Shown piece after piece: positions 54,895 to 63,744 of a stretch of DNA of 64,000 bases. The translations under genes were made by a program, and so were the position numbers. The stretch is from Methylobacterium pseudosasicola (lineage in GTDB: Bacteria > Pseudomonadota > Alphaproteobacteria > Rhizobiales > Beijerinckiaceae). Under the pieces are notes generated by a model. That model searched no databases and had not been told where the DNA came from. It worked only from the letters and a program-made list of their open reading frames with translations. The stretch's first letter is position 1; every line of letters starts with the position of its first letter. The stretch is taken from positions 86,334 to 150,333 of the forward strand of contig NZ_FOTK01000012.1 in assembly GCF_900114535.1 (NCBI RefSeq), given 5' to 3'.

Positions 54895-55782
54895 ATGACG
54901 ACGCCTCTCGCCACGGCCGTTCCGGCGCCCCCGACCCAGAAAACCGCGCGCCAGATGGGGCGGCTCGATGCGGTCGGCTATCTGATCTGCCTCGGCGGCA
55001 TCGTCCGGCGGGAATTGCTGCGCTTCTTCAACCAGAAGGAGCGGTTCTTCTCGGCTCTGGTCCGGCCGCTCGTGTGGCTGTTCATCTTCGCGGCGGGGTT
55101 CCGCAACACCCTCGGGGTGTCGATCGAGCCGCCTTACCAGACCTACGTGCTCTACGAGGTCTACGTGGTGCCCGGGCTGGCGGTGATGATCCAGCTGTTC
55201 AACGGCATGCAATCCTCGCTCTCGATGGTCTACGACCGCGAGGTCGGGTCGATGAAGGTGCTGCTGACCTCGCCCTATCCGCGCTGGCTGCTGCTGCTCG
55301 CCAAGCTGATCGCCGGCGTCTCGGTCTCGATCGTGCAGGCCTACGCGTTCCTGGCGGTGGCGTATTTCTGGGAGACCGACATCCCCCCGCTCGGATACCT
55401 GGCGGCGCTCCCGGCCTTCCTGGCCTCGGGGCTGATGCTCGGGGCGATCGGGCTGTTCCTGTCGTCGCTGGTGCGCCAACTGGAAAACTTCGCCAGCGTG
55501 ATGAACTTCGTGATCTTCCCGATGTTCTTCGCCTCCTCGGCGCTCTACCCCCTGTGGCGCATCCGGGAATCCTCGGAAACGCTCTACTGGATCTGCGAGT
55601 TGAACCCGTTCAGCCACGCGGTCCAGCTCGTCCGCTACGCCCTCTATGTCCAGTACGAGCCGGTCGCCTGCGCGGTCGTGATCGGCGTGACCCTCACCTT
55701 CTTCGGCATGGCGGTCGTCGCCTACGATCCCGGTCGCGGCATCATGGCCCGGCGCGGCGGCCCGGCCGGCGACACCAACTGA
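54895..55782 (+). CDS. lutF: ABC-2 type permease of the lanthanide uptake locus (LutF)
   Basis: The 295-residue membrane protein has about six hydrophobic helices and the ABC-2 motifs: EVGSMKVLLTSPYPRWLLLLAKL near residue 120 and NFVIFPMFFASSALYPLWRI near 205. It follows the LutE ATPase and is the only membrane partner in the locus. ABC-2 permeases are more often exporters, so the import direction drawn for the Lut system is worth noting. Length is normal. Confidence 0.88.
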   Translation: MTTPLATAVPAPPTQKTARQMGRLDAVGYLICLGGIVRRELLRFFNQKERFFSALVRPLVWLFIFAAGFRNTLGVSIEPPYQTYVLYEVYVVPGLAVMIQLFNGMQSSLSMVYDREVGSMKVLLTSPYPRWLLLLAKLIAGVSVSIVQAYAFLAVAYFWETDIPPLGYLAALPAFLASGLMLGAIGLFLSSLVRQLENFASVMNFVIFPMFFASSALYPLWRIRESSETLYWICELNPFSHAVQLVRYALYVQYEPVACAVVIGVTLTFFGMAVVAYDPGRGIMARRGGPAGDTN

Positions 55783-55795
55783 TGGAAAACGCTCG

Positions 55796-56434
55796 ATGAA
55801 CCGCTTCGCCACCCGCGCGCTCTATCCCGTTCTTGGTCTCGCCTTGCTGAGCGGTCCGGCCTTCGCCCAGCCGCGGCAGGATCCGGACTGGCCCTGCGTC
55901 CAGCGCAAGGTCGCGACGCTCAGCGCCGGCCAGTTCTGGACGGGGCCGGACATCGCCGCCGCCGGCGACTGGGGCAGCGACAACGACGCCGCCGTGCTGG
56001 CTCAGAAGATCGCGTCCCGCCGCACCGAGCTGTCCCAGGTGGGGCCGCTGCTCGACGGCTTCGCCGAGAAGCTCGGAGCCGACAAGGACGCGAAGGACAA
56101 GGCACTGACCCGGGTCTACGCCGGCGTGTTCGAGGTCATCAATGGCGAGCGCGACAAGGTGATGGGCGGGATCGCCCGCTACGCCCAGGGCCAGCGCCGG
56201 ATGGCCGAGCGGATCCGCGACGAGGCTGACAAGATCAGCCAGACCAAGGACGCGCCGAGCGCCACGGACGCCACCGAGCTGCCGAAGGACCAGTCGGAGC
56301 TGGAGACCAAGTTCGCCTGGGACCGCCGCATCTTCCAGGAGCGCAGCCAATCGCTGACCTATGTCTGCGAGGTTCCACAGTTGCTGGAGCAGCGGCTCGG
56401 CGAGATCGCCCGGTTGATTCAAGCCCGTCTCTGA
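55796..56434 (+). CDS. lutG: Exported helical protein of the lanthanide uptake locus (LutG)
   Basis: The 212-residue protein has a signal peptide (LYPVLGLALLSGPAFAQ) and then a mostly helical mature chain with DPDWPCVQRKVATLSAGQFWTGPDI and two cysteines (residues about 34 and 197) likely to form a disulfide. The place after lutF and before the receptor agrees with the lut order. No enzymatic motif is visible. Confidence 0.82.
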   Translation: MNRFATRALYPVLGLALLSGPAFAQPRQDPDWPCVQRKVATLSAGQFWTGPDIAAAGDWGSDNDAAVLAQKIASRRTELSQVGPLLDGFAEKLGADKDAKDKALTRVYAGVFEVINGERDKVMGGIARYAQGQRRMAERIRDEADKISQTKDAPSATDATELPKDQSELETKFAWDRRIFQERSQSLTYVCEVPQLLEQRLGEIARLIQARL

Positions 56435-56691
56435 TCGGGCGAACGAAGTCCCAGGAATGGGATTGCCGAATTATCCCGGGTGCCTTGCCGGATACTCCCT
56501 AAGCTGCTGAAATCGTTGCAGAAACTGTTGCCGTAACATCACGTGCGCCGGCGTTCGATATCGGTATATCCGAAAGATTGCCGAAACAGTGCGCGCGTGG
56601 TTTCCCATCAATTGTGTCCTTTTCCTTTGCCCTCCAAGAGTGAAGCCAAGCTCGAAAGCAACGAGCGCGGGTTCAAGGCAAGGGGATTGGG
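56435..56691 (+). promoter_or_regulatory. Leader region of the TonB receptor gene
   Basis: This 257-bp gap is AT-richer than the locus and separates lutG from lutH, so the receptor probably has its own promoter. AAGGGG lies 7 nt before the ATG. No certain -35/-10 or operator could be named; a GATATCGGTATATC stretch (56557-56570) is an imperfect palindrome worth testing. Confidence 0.4.
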
Positions 56692-59265
56692 ATGTCACTG
56701 AGGGCGCTTCGGAGCAGCCTGGTCGCGTCGGCGTCGGTTTTGGGCGGGGCGATGCTGCCCAGCGCCGCACAGGCGCAGAGCGCGGTGACGCTGGGCGAGA
56801 TCAGCGTGGTCTCGACCTCGCCGGTGGGTTCGGGCGGCGGCAATTCGAGCCGCGTCCAGAACCTCAACGGCCCGGGCGGGCTCGAGCCCGCGGGTTCGGC
56901 GCCGCCTCCGCTGGGCCCAGTCCGCCTGCGGGGCAGCGAGCAGCCGCTCTACAAGATCCCCAGCACGGTCGAGACTGTCACGGCCAGTGACATCACGGTG
57001 GACCGCGGCAGCGACAACATCGTGGCGACCCTCGCCCGGCGCACGCCCGGCCTCAACCTGTCCGACTCGCAGGGCAACTCGAACCGGCCCGACGTCACCT
57101 ATCGCGGCTTCACCGCCTCGCCGGTCCAGGGCGTCCCGCAGGGGCTCGCCGTCTACCAGAACGGCGTGCGTATCAACGAGGCCTTCGGCGACATCGTCAA
57201 CTTCGATCTGATCCCGCCGCAGGCGATCCAGCGGATCGACGTCGTCACCGGCAACCCGGTCTTCGGCCTCAACGCGCTGGGCGGCGCGGTCAACATCCAG
57301 ATGAAGAACGGCTTCACCTGGCAGGGCACCGAAATCTCGGCCTACGGCGGCTCGGACGCACGCACCGCCGGCTATCTCGAATACGGCAAGGTCTCCGGCC
57401 CGTGGAGCGTCTACTTCACCGGCGACGGCCTGAACGACCGCGGCTGGCGCTACGAGAGCCCGAGCACGATCGGCCGGCTCTACGGCGATATCGGCTACCG
57501 CTCGCAGGATTCGGAGTTCCACCTGATCGGGCTCGCAGCCCGCAGCTTCTTCGGCGCCGCTGCGGCGACGCCGGTGGATTTCACCCATCGCGACCCGCGG
57601 GCGATCTTCACCTACCCGCAGACCACCACCACGGAGGTCGGCACGATCCAGCTCACCGGCCGGGTCGACGTGTCGCCGACCTGGGATCTGGCCGGAAACG
57701 CCTATTTCCGCCGCTTCAGCCAGACCTATGTCGACGGCAACGACGGCAATTTCGAGAATTGCAGCACGCGCTCCAGCTTCCGCGGCAACCTCTGTTTCGA
57801 GGATGACGGCTTCAGCCCGGCGGCCGGCCAGTCGCAGCTCGCCTTCCGCAACCAGTTCCTGATCCTCGGCCAGCAGAACCAGCGCGTTCCGTTCCGGGCC
57901 GGCATCCCGTACGGCACCCTGGATGTGACCAACACCGAGGCGACAGGCTTCGGAGGCTCGCTGCAGGCGGCCAACCGCGACCGGGTGTTCGGCCTGCCCA
58001 ACACCTTCGTGGTCGGCGGCAGCATCGATGCCGCCAACTACTCGTTCAAGTCGTCCAGCACCCTGGGCGTGATCAACCCGAACCTGTCGATCACCACCGA
58101 CCCGAACAACCCGTTCTACGGCAACATCCCGGGCCTCGGCACGCCGCAGCTCCGGACCGCCGGCGCGCTCGGCATCGCGCCGAGCTCGGTCAACGGCTCG
58201 AACCTCTATATGGGCCTCTACACCCTCGACACCCTCGACGTGACCGACCGTCTGTCGCTCACGGCCGGCGCGCGGCTCAACTTCGCCCGCATCCAGAGCG
58301 AGGACCTCACCGGCTTCTCGCCGGACGTGACCGGCACGCACTACTACAACAAGATCAATCCGGTCGCCGGCCTGACCTACCGCTTCGCGGACGCGCTGAA
58401 CCTCTACGGCAGCTACTCGGAATCGAACCGCGCCCCAACGCCGCTGGAACTGGCCTGCGCCAATCCGGACCGGCCGTGCCTGCTGCCGAACTCGCTCGTG
58501 GCCGATCCGCCGCTCAAGCAGGTCACCGGGCGGACCTACGAGGTCGGCTTCCGCGGCCAGCTGCCGAACACCTATGACGGCGGCATCATCACCTACAAGA
58601 TCGGCGCCTTCCGCACCGACCTGACGAACGACATCCTCTCGCTCGCCACCCCGGGCAACACGGCCCGTGCCTACTTCGTGAACGTGCCCTCGACCCAGCG
58701 TCAGGGCATCGAGGTCGGCAGCGAGTACACGGCCGATTACCTGCGGGTCTACGCCAACTACGCCCTGATCGACGCCACCTTCCAGTTCAACGGCACCCTG
58801 TCCTCGCCCAACAACCCGCTCGCGGATGACGGGGCGATCCAGGTCCGCAAGGGCAACGTCGTGCCGCTGGTGCCGACCCATCAGTTCAAGACCGGGTTCG
58901 ACTACTTTATCACCCCCGACTGGCAGGTCGGCCTCTACCTGCAGGCCTTCTCGTCCTCCTACTACCGCGGCGACGAGTCGAACCTGAACCGCAAGCTGCC
59001 GCCCTACTATGTGATGAACTTCCAGACGAAGTATCAGGTGACCAAGAACCTGGAAGTGTTCGGCCTCATCACCAACCTGACCAACAACCGCTACGCCACC
59101 TTCGGCACCTTCGCCGAGCCGGGTGCGGTTGCCGGCAACCTGCGGATCAGCGATCCGCGGACCACGACCTTGGCGCAGCCGCTCTCGATCTATGGCGGCA
59201 TCCGCTACGCCTTCGGCGCCGACCCGGTGCCGATGTCGCCCGAGCCGATCATCCGCAAGTACTGA
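56692..59265 (+). CDS. lutH: TonB-dependent outer-membrane receptor of the lanthanide uptake locus (LutH)
   Basis: The 857-residue protein has a signal peptide (ASVLGGAMLPSAAQAQ), a TonB-box-like LGEISVVSTSP, a plug domain (VDRGSDNIVATLARRTPG, YRGFTASPVQGVPQGLAVYQNGVRINEAFGD) and a 22-strand-type barrel ending in an aromatic residue (IIRKY). In Methylorubrum the receptor at this place imports lanthanides, probably with a chelator. Ligand specificity cannot be read from sequence. Confidence 0.88.
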   Translation: MSLRALRSSLVASASVLGGAMLPSAAQAQSAVTLGEISVVSTSPVGSGGGNSSRVQNLNGPGGLEPAGSAPPPLGPVRLRGSEQPLYKIPSTVETVTASDITVDRGSDNIVATLARRTPGLNLSDSQGNSNRPDVTYRGFTASPVQGVPQGLAVYQNGVRINEAFGDIVNFDLIPPQAIQRIDVVTGNPVFGLNALGGAVNIQMKNGFTWQGTEISAYGGSDARTAGYLEYGKVSGPWSVYFTGDGLNDRGWRYESPSTIGRLYGDIGYRSQDSEFHLIGLAARSFFGAAAATPVDFTHRDPRAIFTYPQTTTTEVGTIQLTGRVDVSPTWDLAGNAYFRRFSQTYVDGNDGNFENCSTRSSFRGNLCFEDDGFSPAAGQSQLAFRNQFLILGQQNQRVPFRAGIPYGTLDVTNTEATGFGGSLQAANRDRVFGLPNTFVVGGSIDAANYSFKSSSTLGVINPNLSITTDPNNPFYGNIPGLGTPQLRTAGALGIAPSSVNGSNLYMGLYTLDTLDVTDRLSLTAGARLNFARIQSEDLTGFSPDVTGTHYYNKINPVAGLTYRFADALNLYGSYSESNRAPTPLELACANPDRPCLLPNSLVADPPLKQVTGRTYEVGFRGQLPNTYDGGIITYKIGAFRTDLTNDILSLATPGNTARAYFVNVPSTQRQGIEVGSEYTADYLRVYANYALIDATFQFNGTLSSPNNPLADDGAIQVRKGNVVPLVPTHQFKTGFDYFITPDWQVGLYLQAFSSSYYRGDESNLNRKLPPYYVMNFQTKYQVTKNLEVFGLITNLTNNRYATFGTFAEPGAVAGNLRISDPRTTTLAQPLSIYGGIRYAFGADPVPMSPEPIIRKY

Positions 59266-59478
59266 GATACGCCGTCGTCATGGCAGGGCGCTCCGCACGG
59301 TCTTCGGGCCGGGCGGGGCGCCCTTCGCGTTTTCGGACCCCGAGGCGCAACGCCGTGCGGCCTCACGCCTCAGGAACGGGGTTCGGCGCCCTGCGTCTCT
59401 TCCCGGAACGGCGGACGCCTCGGCCGATCCACAGGATCGCAGCCGGGCACGCCCTGAACGTTACGGAGACACGCCTCG

Positions 59479-59832
59479 ATGATGATGAGATTCGCGCTCG
59501 CTGCCCTGGCCCTCGCCGCCGCCACGCCCGCCTGGGCGACCCCGTGCGCCGACGAAGTGTCCACGCTGCAGAAGCGCCTGGACAGCGCCGGCGCCGCCTC
59601 GGTGACGGGCACGACGCCCCCCGGCGGCACGACCTCGTCGCATTCCGACAAGGCGCTGGCGACCCCGCCGGCTCTGACGAAGGGCGATGCCGACGTGAAG
59701 CCCACCGCCTCGGGTGTTGACGAGGCCAAGAAGCTCGTCGCCAAGGCCGCCGCCGAGGACAAGGCCGGCAATGCCGAGGCCTGCCGCAACACGATCATGC
59801 AGGCCAAGGAAAAGGCCGGCGCCCTGCCGTAG
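59479..59832 (+). CDS. Small exported two-cysteine protein downstream of lutH
   Basis: The 117-residue protein has a signal peptide (FALAALALAAATPAWA). The mature chain starts TPCADEVSTLQKRLD, has a Gly/Pro/Thr/Ser-rich middle (TTPPGGTTSSHSDK) and ends with a helix DEAKKLVAKAAAEDKAGNAEACRNTIMQAKEKAG. Its ends align with mature LutD (C-A-x2-(V/I), K-K-x-(L/A)...A-E-x2-x-G-x4-C). It has no EF-hand, so it is not lanmodulin. GGAG lies 10 nt before the ATG. It is probably a periplasmic metal-handling partner, by context only. Confidence 0.75.
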   Translation: MMMRFALAALALAAATPAWATPCADEVSTLQKRLDSAGAASVTGTTPPGGTTSSHSDKALATPPALTKGDADVKPTASGVDEAKKLVAKAAAEDKAGNAEACRNTIMQAKEKAGALP

Positions 59833-59843
59833 GGCTTGATCAG

Positions 59844-59866
59844 GTCGGCGCCCGAGAGGCGCCGAC
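59844..59866. terminator. Bidirectional terminator between the lut locus and the EPS gene
   Basis: GTCGGCGCC (59844-59852) and GGCGCCGAC (59858-59866) form a perfect 9-bp stem with a 5-nt loop between two convergent genes. No T-tract is present, as is usual in such GC-rich genomes. Confidence 0.6.
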
Positions 59867-59874
59867 TCGACCGC

Positions 59875-61395
59875 TCAATACGCGTTCTCAGTCTTGAACA
59901 GCGCGAACGGCGTGGTCAGCAGGATCTGCATGTCGAGCAGAACTGACCAGTTCTCGATATAAAACAGATCGTGCTCGACGCGCCGTTGCAGCTTCTCCGA
60001 CGTGTCGGTCTCGCCCCGCCAGCCGTTGACCTGAGCCCAGCCGGTGATGCCGGGCTTGACCTTGTGGCGGGCGAAATAGCCGTCGACCACCTGATCATAC
60101 AGCGTGTTGGCCGCCTTGGCCTGGAGCGCGTGCGGGCGCGGCCCGACCAAGGACAGGTCGCCCTTCAGGACGTTGAACAGCTGCGGCAGCTCGTCCAGCG
60201 AGGTCTTGCGGATGAAGCGGCCGACCGGTGTCACCCGCGGATCGCCGCGCGTGACCATCCGGGCAGCACCTGCGTCGCATTGGTCGACATACATCGACCG
60301 GAACTTGAACACCTCGATCAGCTCGTTGTTGAAGCCGTGGCGCTTCTGCCGGAACAGCACCGGCCCGCGCGAAGTGAGCCGCACCGCGAGCGCCACGCCG
60401 ATCATCAGCGGCGACAGGGCCAGCAGCATCATCAGGCCGACGCAGCGGTCGAACACGGCCTTCACCACCACGTCCCAATCGGCGATCGGCCGGTCGAACA
60501 CGTCGAGCACCGGCACCGAGCCGAGATACGAGTAGCTCCGGGGGCGCAGCCGCAGCTTGGCGGCATGGGCCGAGAGGCGGATGTCGATCGGGAGCACCCA
60601 GAGCTTGGCCAGCATCTGGAGGATCCGCGCCTCGGCGGTGATCGGGATCGTGAACACGATCAGGTCGAGCCGGGCGTGCCGGGCATAGGCCACGAGGTCG
60701 TCGACATTGCCGAGCTTTTTGTGTCCGGCGACCGTGTCTGAGGAGCGGTCGGCGTTGCGGTCGTCGAACACCCCGACGATGCGGATGCCGCTGTCGCTCT
60801 GGGCTTCCAGGGCGGCGATCAGCTCCTCGGCGGGCTTTCCGCCGCCGACGATGGCGGTGCGGCGGTCGAAGCGGCCGGCGCGGGTCTGGGCGTCGACGAT
60901 TCGGGAGAGGGCGAAGCGCCCGGACAGCAGGGTCGCGAGACCAGTGCCGTAGAAAGCCGCGAGCCACAGGCGCGAAGTATGGTCGGCGATCTTGGCGAGC
61001 ACGAGCAGGGCGGCGACCATCAGGAAGGTCATGGACCAAGCGGCGATCAGCCGGATCGCCGTCTTGGCGAAGGTCCGGAAGGCCGAGATCCGGTAGCCGC
61101 CCGAGGCCTGGATCAGCGCCACGGTGAATCCGGCGACGAGCCCGATGACGCCGGCATAAGTCAGCCCGAACGGCACCCGGCCGCGCAGCATCAGCAGGTG
61201 CAGCAGCGCGCCCAGCGCGAAGATCAGGGCGAATTCGAGCGCCCGCACCAGCCCGGCCACCACCACCGGCGAGATCGCGGACGGCCCGGGCGCGAGCGTC
61301 TCCGCCCGCTGACCCACGCCGCCGCGGGCGGCAGCCGCCGGCCCGTCGAGAGGTCCGGCGGCCTCGAGAAGATCGCGGATATCGAACGCGCTCAT
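59875..61395 (-). CDS. Undecaprenyl-phosphate glucose phosphotransferase (exopolysaccharide initiation)
   Basis: The 506-residue protein has about four N-terminal helices, a nucleotide-binding-like middle (RRTAIVGGGKPAEELIAAL near residue 175) and a C-terminal bacterial sugar transferase domain with FKFRSMYVD, TSLDELPQLFNVLKGDLSLVGPRPHA and KPGITGWAQVNGWRG. It is of the WcaJ/PssY type that starts exopolysaccharide synthesis on undecaprenyl phosphate. The ATG at 61395 is chosen over a longer basic leader. A glycosyltransferase follows upstream on the same strand. Confidence 0.9.
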   Translation of the reverse strand: MSAFDIRDLLEAAGPLDGPAAAARGGVGQRAETLAPGPSAISPVVVAGLVRALEFALIFALGALLHLLMLRGRVPFGLTYAGVIGLVAGFTVALIQASGGYRISAFRTFAKTAIRLIAAWSMTFLMVAALLVLAKIADHTSRLWLAAFYGTGLATLLSGRFALSRIVDAQTRAGRFDRRTAIVGGGKPAEELIAALEAQSDSGIRIVGVFDDRNADRSSDTVAGHKKLGNVDDLVAYARHARLDLIVFTIPITAEARILQMLAKLWVLPIDIRLSAHAAKLRLRPRSYSYLGSVPVLDVFDRPIADWDVVVKAVFDRCVGLMMLLALSPLMIGVALAVRLTSRGPVLFRQKRHGFNNELIEVFKFRSMYVDQCDAGAARMVTRGDPRVTPVGRFIRKTSLDELPQLFNVLKGDLSLVGPRPHALQAKAANTLYDQVVDGYFARHKVKPGITGWAQVNGWRGETDTSEKLQRRVEHDLFYIENWSVLLDMQILLTTPFALFKTENAY

Positions 61396-61595
61396 CGATC
61401 GGCTCCTCCCGGGCGAGTGGCCGGGCCTCAAGTCACATCATCTGTTTCCATAGGCCGGAAACTGCCTTTCAGCATGATGCTCTGGGCCAGGACCCTCGCA
61501 CGAGGCATCGTATAAAAACTTAAACACGCGCCCGCCGGGATCTACTTCCGTCATGGCAAGCGCGCATTCGGGGTCACATGCGCGTGTTCCCGCTT

Positions 61596-62792
61596 TCAGG
61601 CCGTGCGCGCCTGGGCGAGCTTGCGCGCGCCGACACTGACGCGCTCCTCCCGGGCCTGGAACGCCGCCGCATAACCCGAGACGACATCGGCCCCCATCCG
61701 CTCCAAGGAGAACCGCTGGTGGATGGATTCGCTGAGCGCCCGCACGCGGGCCGCAAGCAGGTCCGGGGCCTCATCGAGCACGTGGCGGATCGCCCCGGCG
61801 AGGGCTTCAGAATCGCGGGACGGGACGAGATCATCCGCCATCGGCCCGAAGATTTCGGGAATGCCGCCGACGCGGGTGGCGACCAGCGGTTGGGACGCGG
61901 CTGCCGCCTCCAAAACGACGTAGGGCAGGGATTCCGCGAGCGACGGCACGACCAGGATGCGACCCCGGGCCAGCACAGACCGGATCGCCTGCGGCGGCTC
62001 GAAGGACGCCGCGTCCGAGAGGCCGAGCCGCTCAACCATGCTGCGCAAGCTCTCGGCATCCGGCCCGGATCCGACCATCAGCAGCCGCAGCGGCCGGCCC
62101 TCGGCGCGCAGGCGGACCAGGGCTTCGAGCAGGTAGGGCAGGCCCTTCGCCTCGCGCAGCTCGCCGACATAAAGCAGGTCGGCGGCATCCTCGGCCAAGG
62201 GGACGGGGGCGAACTCGGCCTCGGCGATGCCGTTATGCACGATCCGGGTCACCTGCTCCGGGCCGCCGACGAAGGCCCGGTGCCGGCCGGCGACGTACTC
62301 GCTCTCGAACAGGAACGCGTCGGTCCGGCGGGCAAGCACGGCCTCGGCGGCCATGTAGGTCCTGTGGAGGGCGCTGCCGGGACGGTAATTGTAGCTGCCG
62401 CCATGGGGCGTGTAGGCCCGGATCGCCGAGGCCGGCGCGAGGCGCGCATAGACCCCGCCCTTGGCGCCGTGCCCGTGGAGCACGGTGGCGCCGACGGCGT
62501 GAGCCCTGCGCGCGACGGCCCGCAGGCAGGTCCAATCCGACAGGTGCGGGTTGCGCCGCATCGGGATCCGGACAAGGCCAAGTTTCAGGGACGGCATCAG
62601 CTCGGCCAGGGCGCGCTCGCCGCGCTCGCCGCCGGTGCTGGCGTCGCAGACGATGCCGACCGCATGGCCTGCCGCCGCCTGAAGGCGGGCGAGGTCCATC
62701 ACGTGCCGGAACAAGCCGCCGACCGGCGCGCGGAACACGTGCAGGATGCGGTGGCGCTGGGGGTTTCGGGTCTCGTTCGGCTCGGCCGCCAC
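61596..62792 (-). CDS. Glycosyltransferase family 4 protein
   Basis: The 398-residue protein is a GT-B fold enzyme of GT4 type. The N-terminal part has VFRAPVGGLFRHVMDLARLQAAAGHAVGIV and HGHGAKGGVYARLA, and the C-terminal part the sugar-nucleotide site YVGELREAKGLPYLLEAL and PSLAESLPYVVLEAAAASQPLVATRVGGIPEI. It probably extends the exopolysaccharide started by the neighbouring phosphotransferase. Sugar specificity is unknown. Confidence 0.88.
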   Translation of the reverse strand: MAAEPNETRNPQRHRILHVFRAPVGGLFRHVMDLARLQAAAGHAVGIVCDASTGGERGERALAELMPSLKLGLVRIPMRRNPHLSDWTCLRAVARRAHAVGATVLHGHGAKGGVYARLAPASAIRAYTPHGGSYNYRPGSALHRTYMAAEAVLARRTDAFLFESEYVAGRHRAFVGGPEQVTRIVHNGIAEAEFAPVPLAEDAADLLYVGELREAKGLPYLLEALVRLRAEGRPLRLLMVGSGPDAESLRSMVERLGLSDAASFEPPQAIRSVLARGRILVVPSLAESLPYVVLEAAAASQPLVATRVGGIPEIFGPMADDLVPSRDSEALAGAIRHVLDEAPDLLAARVRALSESIHQRFSLERMGADVVSGYAAAFQAREERVSVGARKLAQARTA

Positions 62793-62921
62793 GGTATCGC
62801 TCCCGGGAATAGCAATCCCGGTACTGTGGTGCAGCGGCCGTCGCAGTAAACTTAAACGGAACTCAGCTCGAACAGCCTTTTCGGCGAGAAGGTAAGCAGA
62901 GTTTTACTGCTGTGGATCAAT

Positions 62922-63608
62922 TCACGTCAGCGGCAGGCCGTTCAGGCTGGCCCAGATCGTGCCGTAATGGCAGGCGGTCGCGGCCAGCACGAAGCCGTGC
63001 CAGATCGCGTTCTGAAACGGCAGCGTCCGCCAGACGTGGAACAGGACGCCCACCGAGTAGAGCAGGCCGCCGATCGCCAGCAGCCATAGGGCGGTGGGTT
63101 GCAGGGCGGCGATCACCGACTCATAGGCGAGCAATCCGCTCCACCCCAGCAGCAGGTAGAGGGCGATCGAGAGCCGGTCGAACCGGCCCGGCAGGAACAG
63201 CTTGACCGCGATCCCGATCAGCGCGACCAGCCAGATCACCGCCAGCAGGACGTAGGCGCGCGGGCCGGAGCCGACAAGCGCCACGAGAGGCGTGTAGGTG
63301 CCGGCGATCATCAAGTAGATCAGGGCGTGGTCGGCCCGGCGCAGGAGCCATTTCCGCGGGCTGACAGGGTAGAGGTTGTAGACCGCGGAGACGCCGAGCA
63401 TCAGCACCAGGGCCGTGGCGTAGAGCACCACCGCGGCCCGCTCGCCGAAGCCCAGATGGGCGGTGAGGGCTGTCGCCACCAGCGCCGCCGCGCCGGCGAG
63501 GCCGAAGACGACCCCGAGCCCGTGGATCACGCCGTCCGCCACGATCTCGCGGGGCGTGTAATGCCACGTCAGAGTCAGCGGGCGACCATCCTCCGCGAGA
63601 GACATCAT
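62922..63608 (-). CDS. Hemolysin III family membrane protein (YqfA/PAQR)
   Basis: The 228-residue membrane protein has seven hydrophobic helices and the family blocks: TPREIVADGVIHGLGVV (His near residue 29), SAVYNLYP...RRADHALIYLMIAGTYTPL near residues 75-105 and FQNAIWHGFVLAATACHYG near the end, which supply the putative metal-binding histidines. Despite its name, hemolytic activity is not implied. Confidence 0.9.
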   Translation of the reverse strand: MMSLAEDGRPLTLTWHYTPREIVADGVIHGLGVVFGLAGAAALVATALTAHLGFGERAAVVLYATALVLMLGVSAVYNLYPVSPRKWLLRRADHALIYLMIAGTYTPLVALVGSGPRAYVLLAVIWLVALIGIAVKLFLPGRFDRLSIALYLLLGWSGLLAYESVIAALQPTALWLLAIGGLLYSVGVLFHVWRTLPFQNAIWHGFVLAATACHYGTIWASLNGLPLT

Positions 63609-63725
63609 GAAGCCTCCTGCTACGCCTGCAGCCTAAAGCTTAAAAGCGCTCAGTCGTTCCCTATGCAAAGTGCTGACGCGGAGATTATCCCAAGGTTCTA
63701 TTGTCGCGTGGTAAAAGTCTTGTTG

Positions 63726-63744
63726 GGCGTGGCCGCCACGCCCC
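63726..63744. repeat. Perfect inverted repeat before the transposase
   Basis: GGGCGTGGC-C-GCCACGCCC is a perfect 9-bp inverted repeat with a one-nt loop. It lies about 60 nt before the transposase start, and may be a target-site structure or an older repeat next to the insertion. Confidence 0.45.

Noticed and set aside
56695..58881. A 728-residue minus-strand frame opposite lutH
   Set aside because: It is antisense to a clear TonB-dependent receptor and has the skewed Val/Gly/Arg/Asp composition of shadow frames.
59266..59478. Possible lanmodulin between lutH and the following gene
   Set aside because: The gap is 213 bp, too short for a lanmodulin gene of about 130 codons, and no frame shows an EF-hand.
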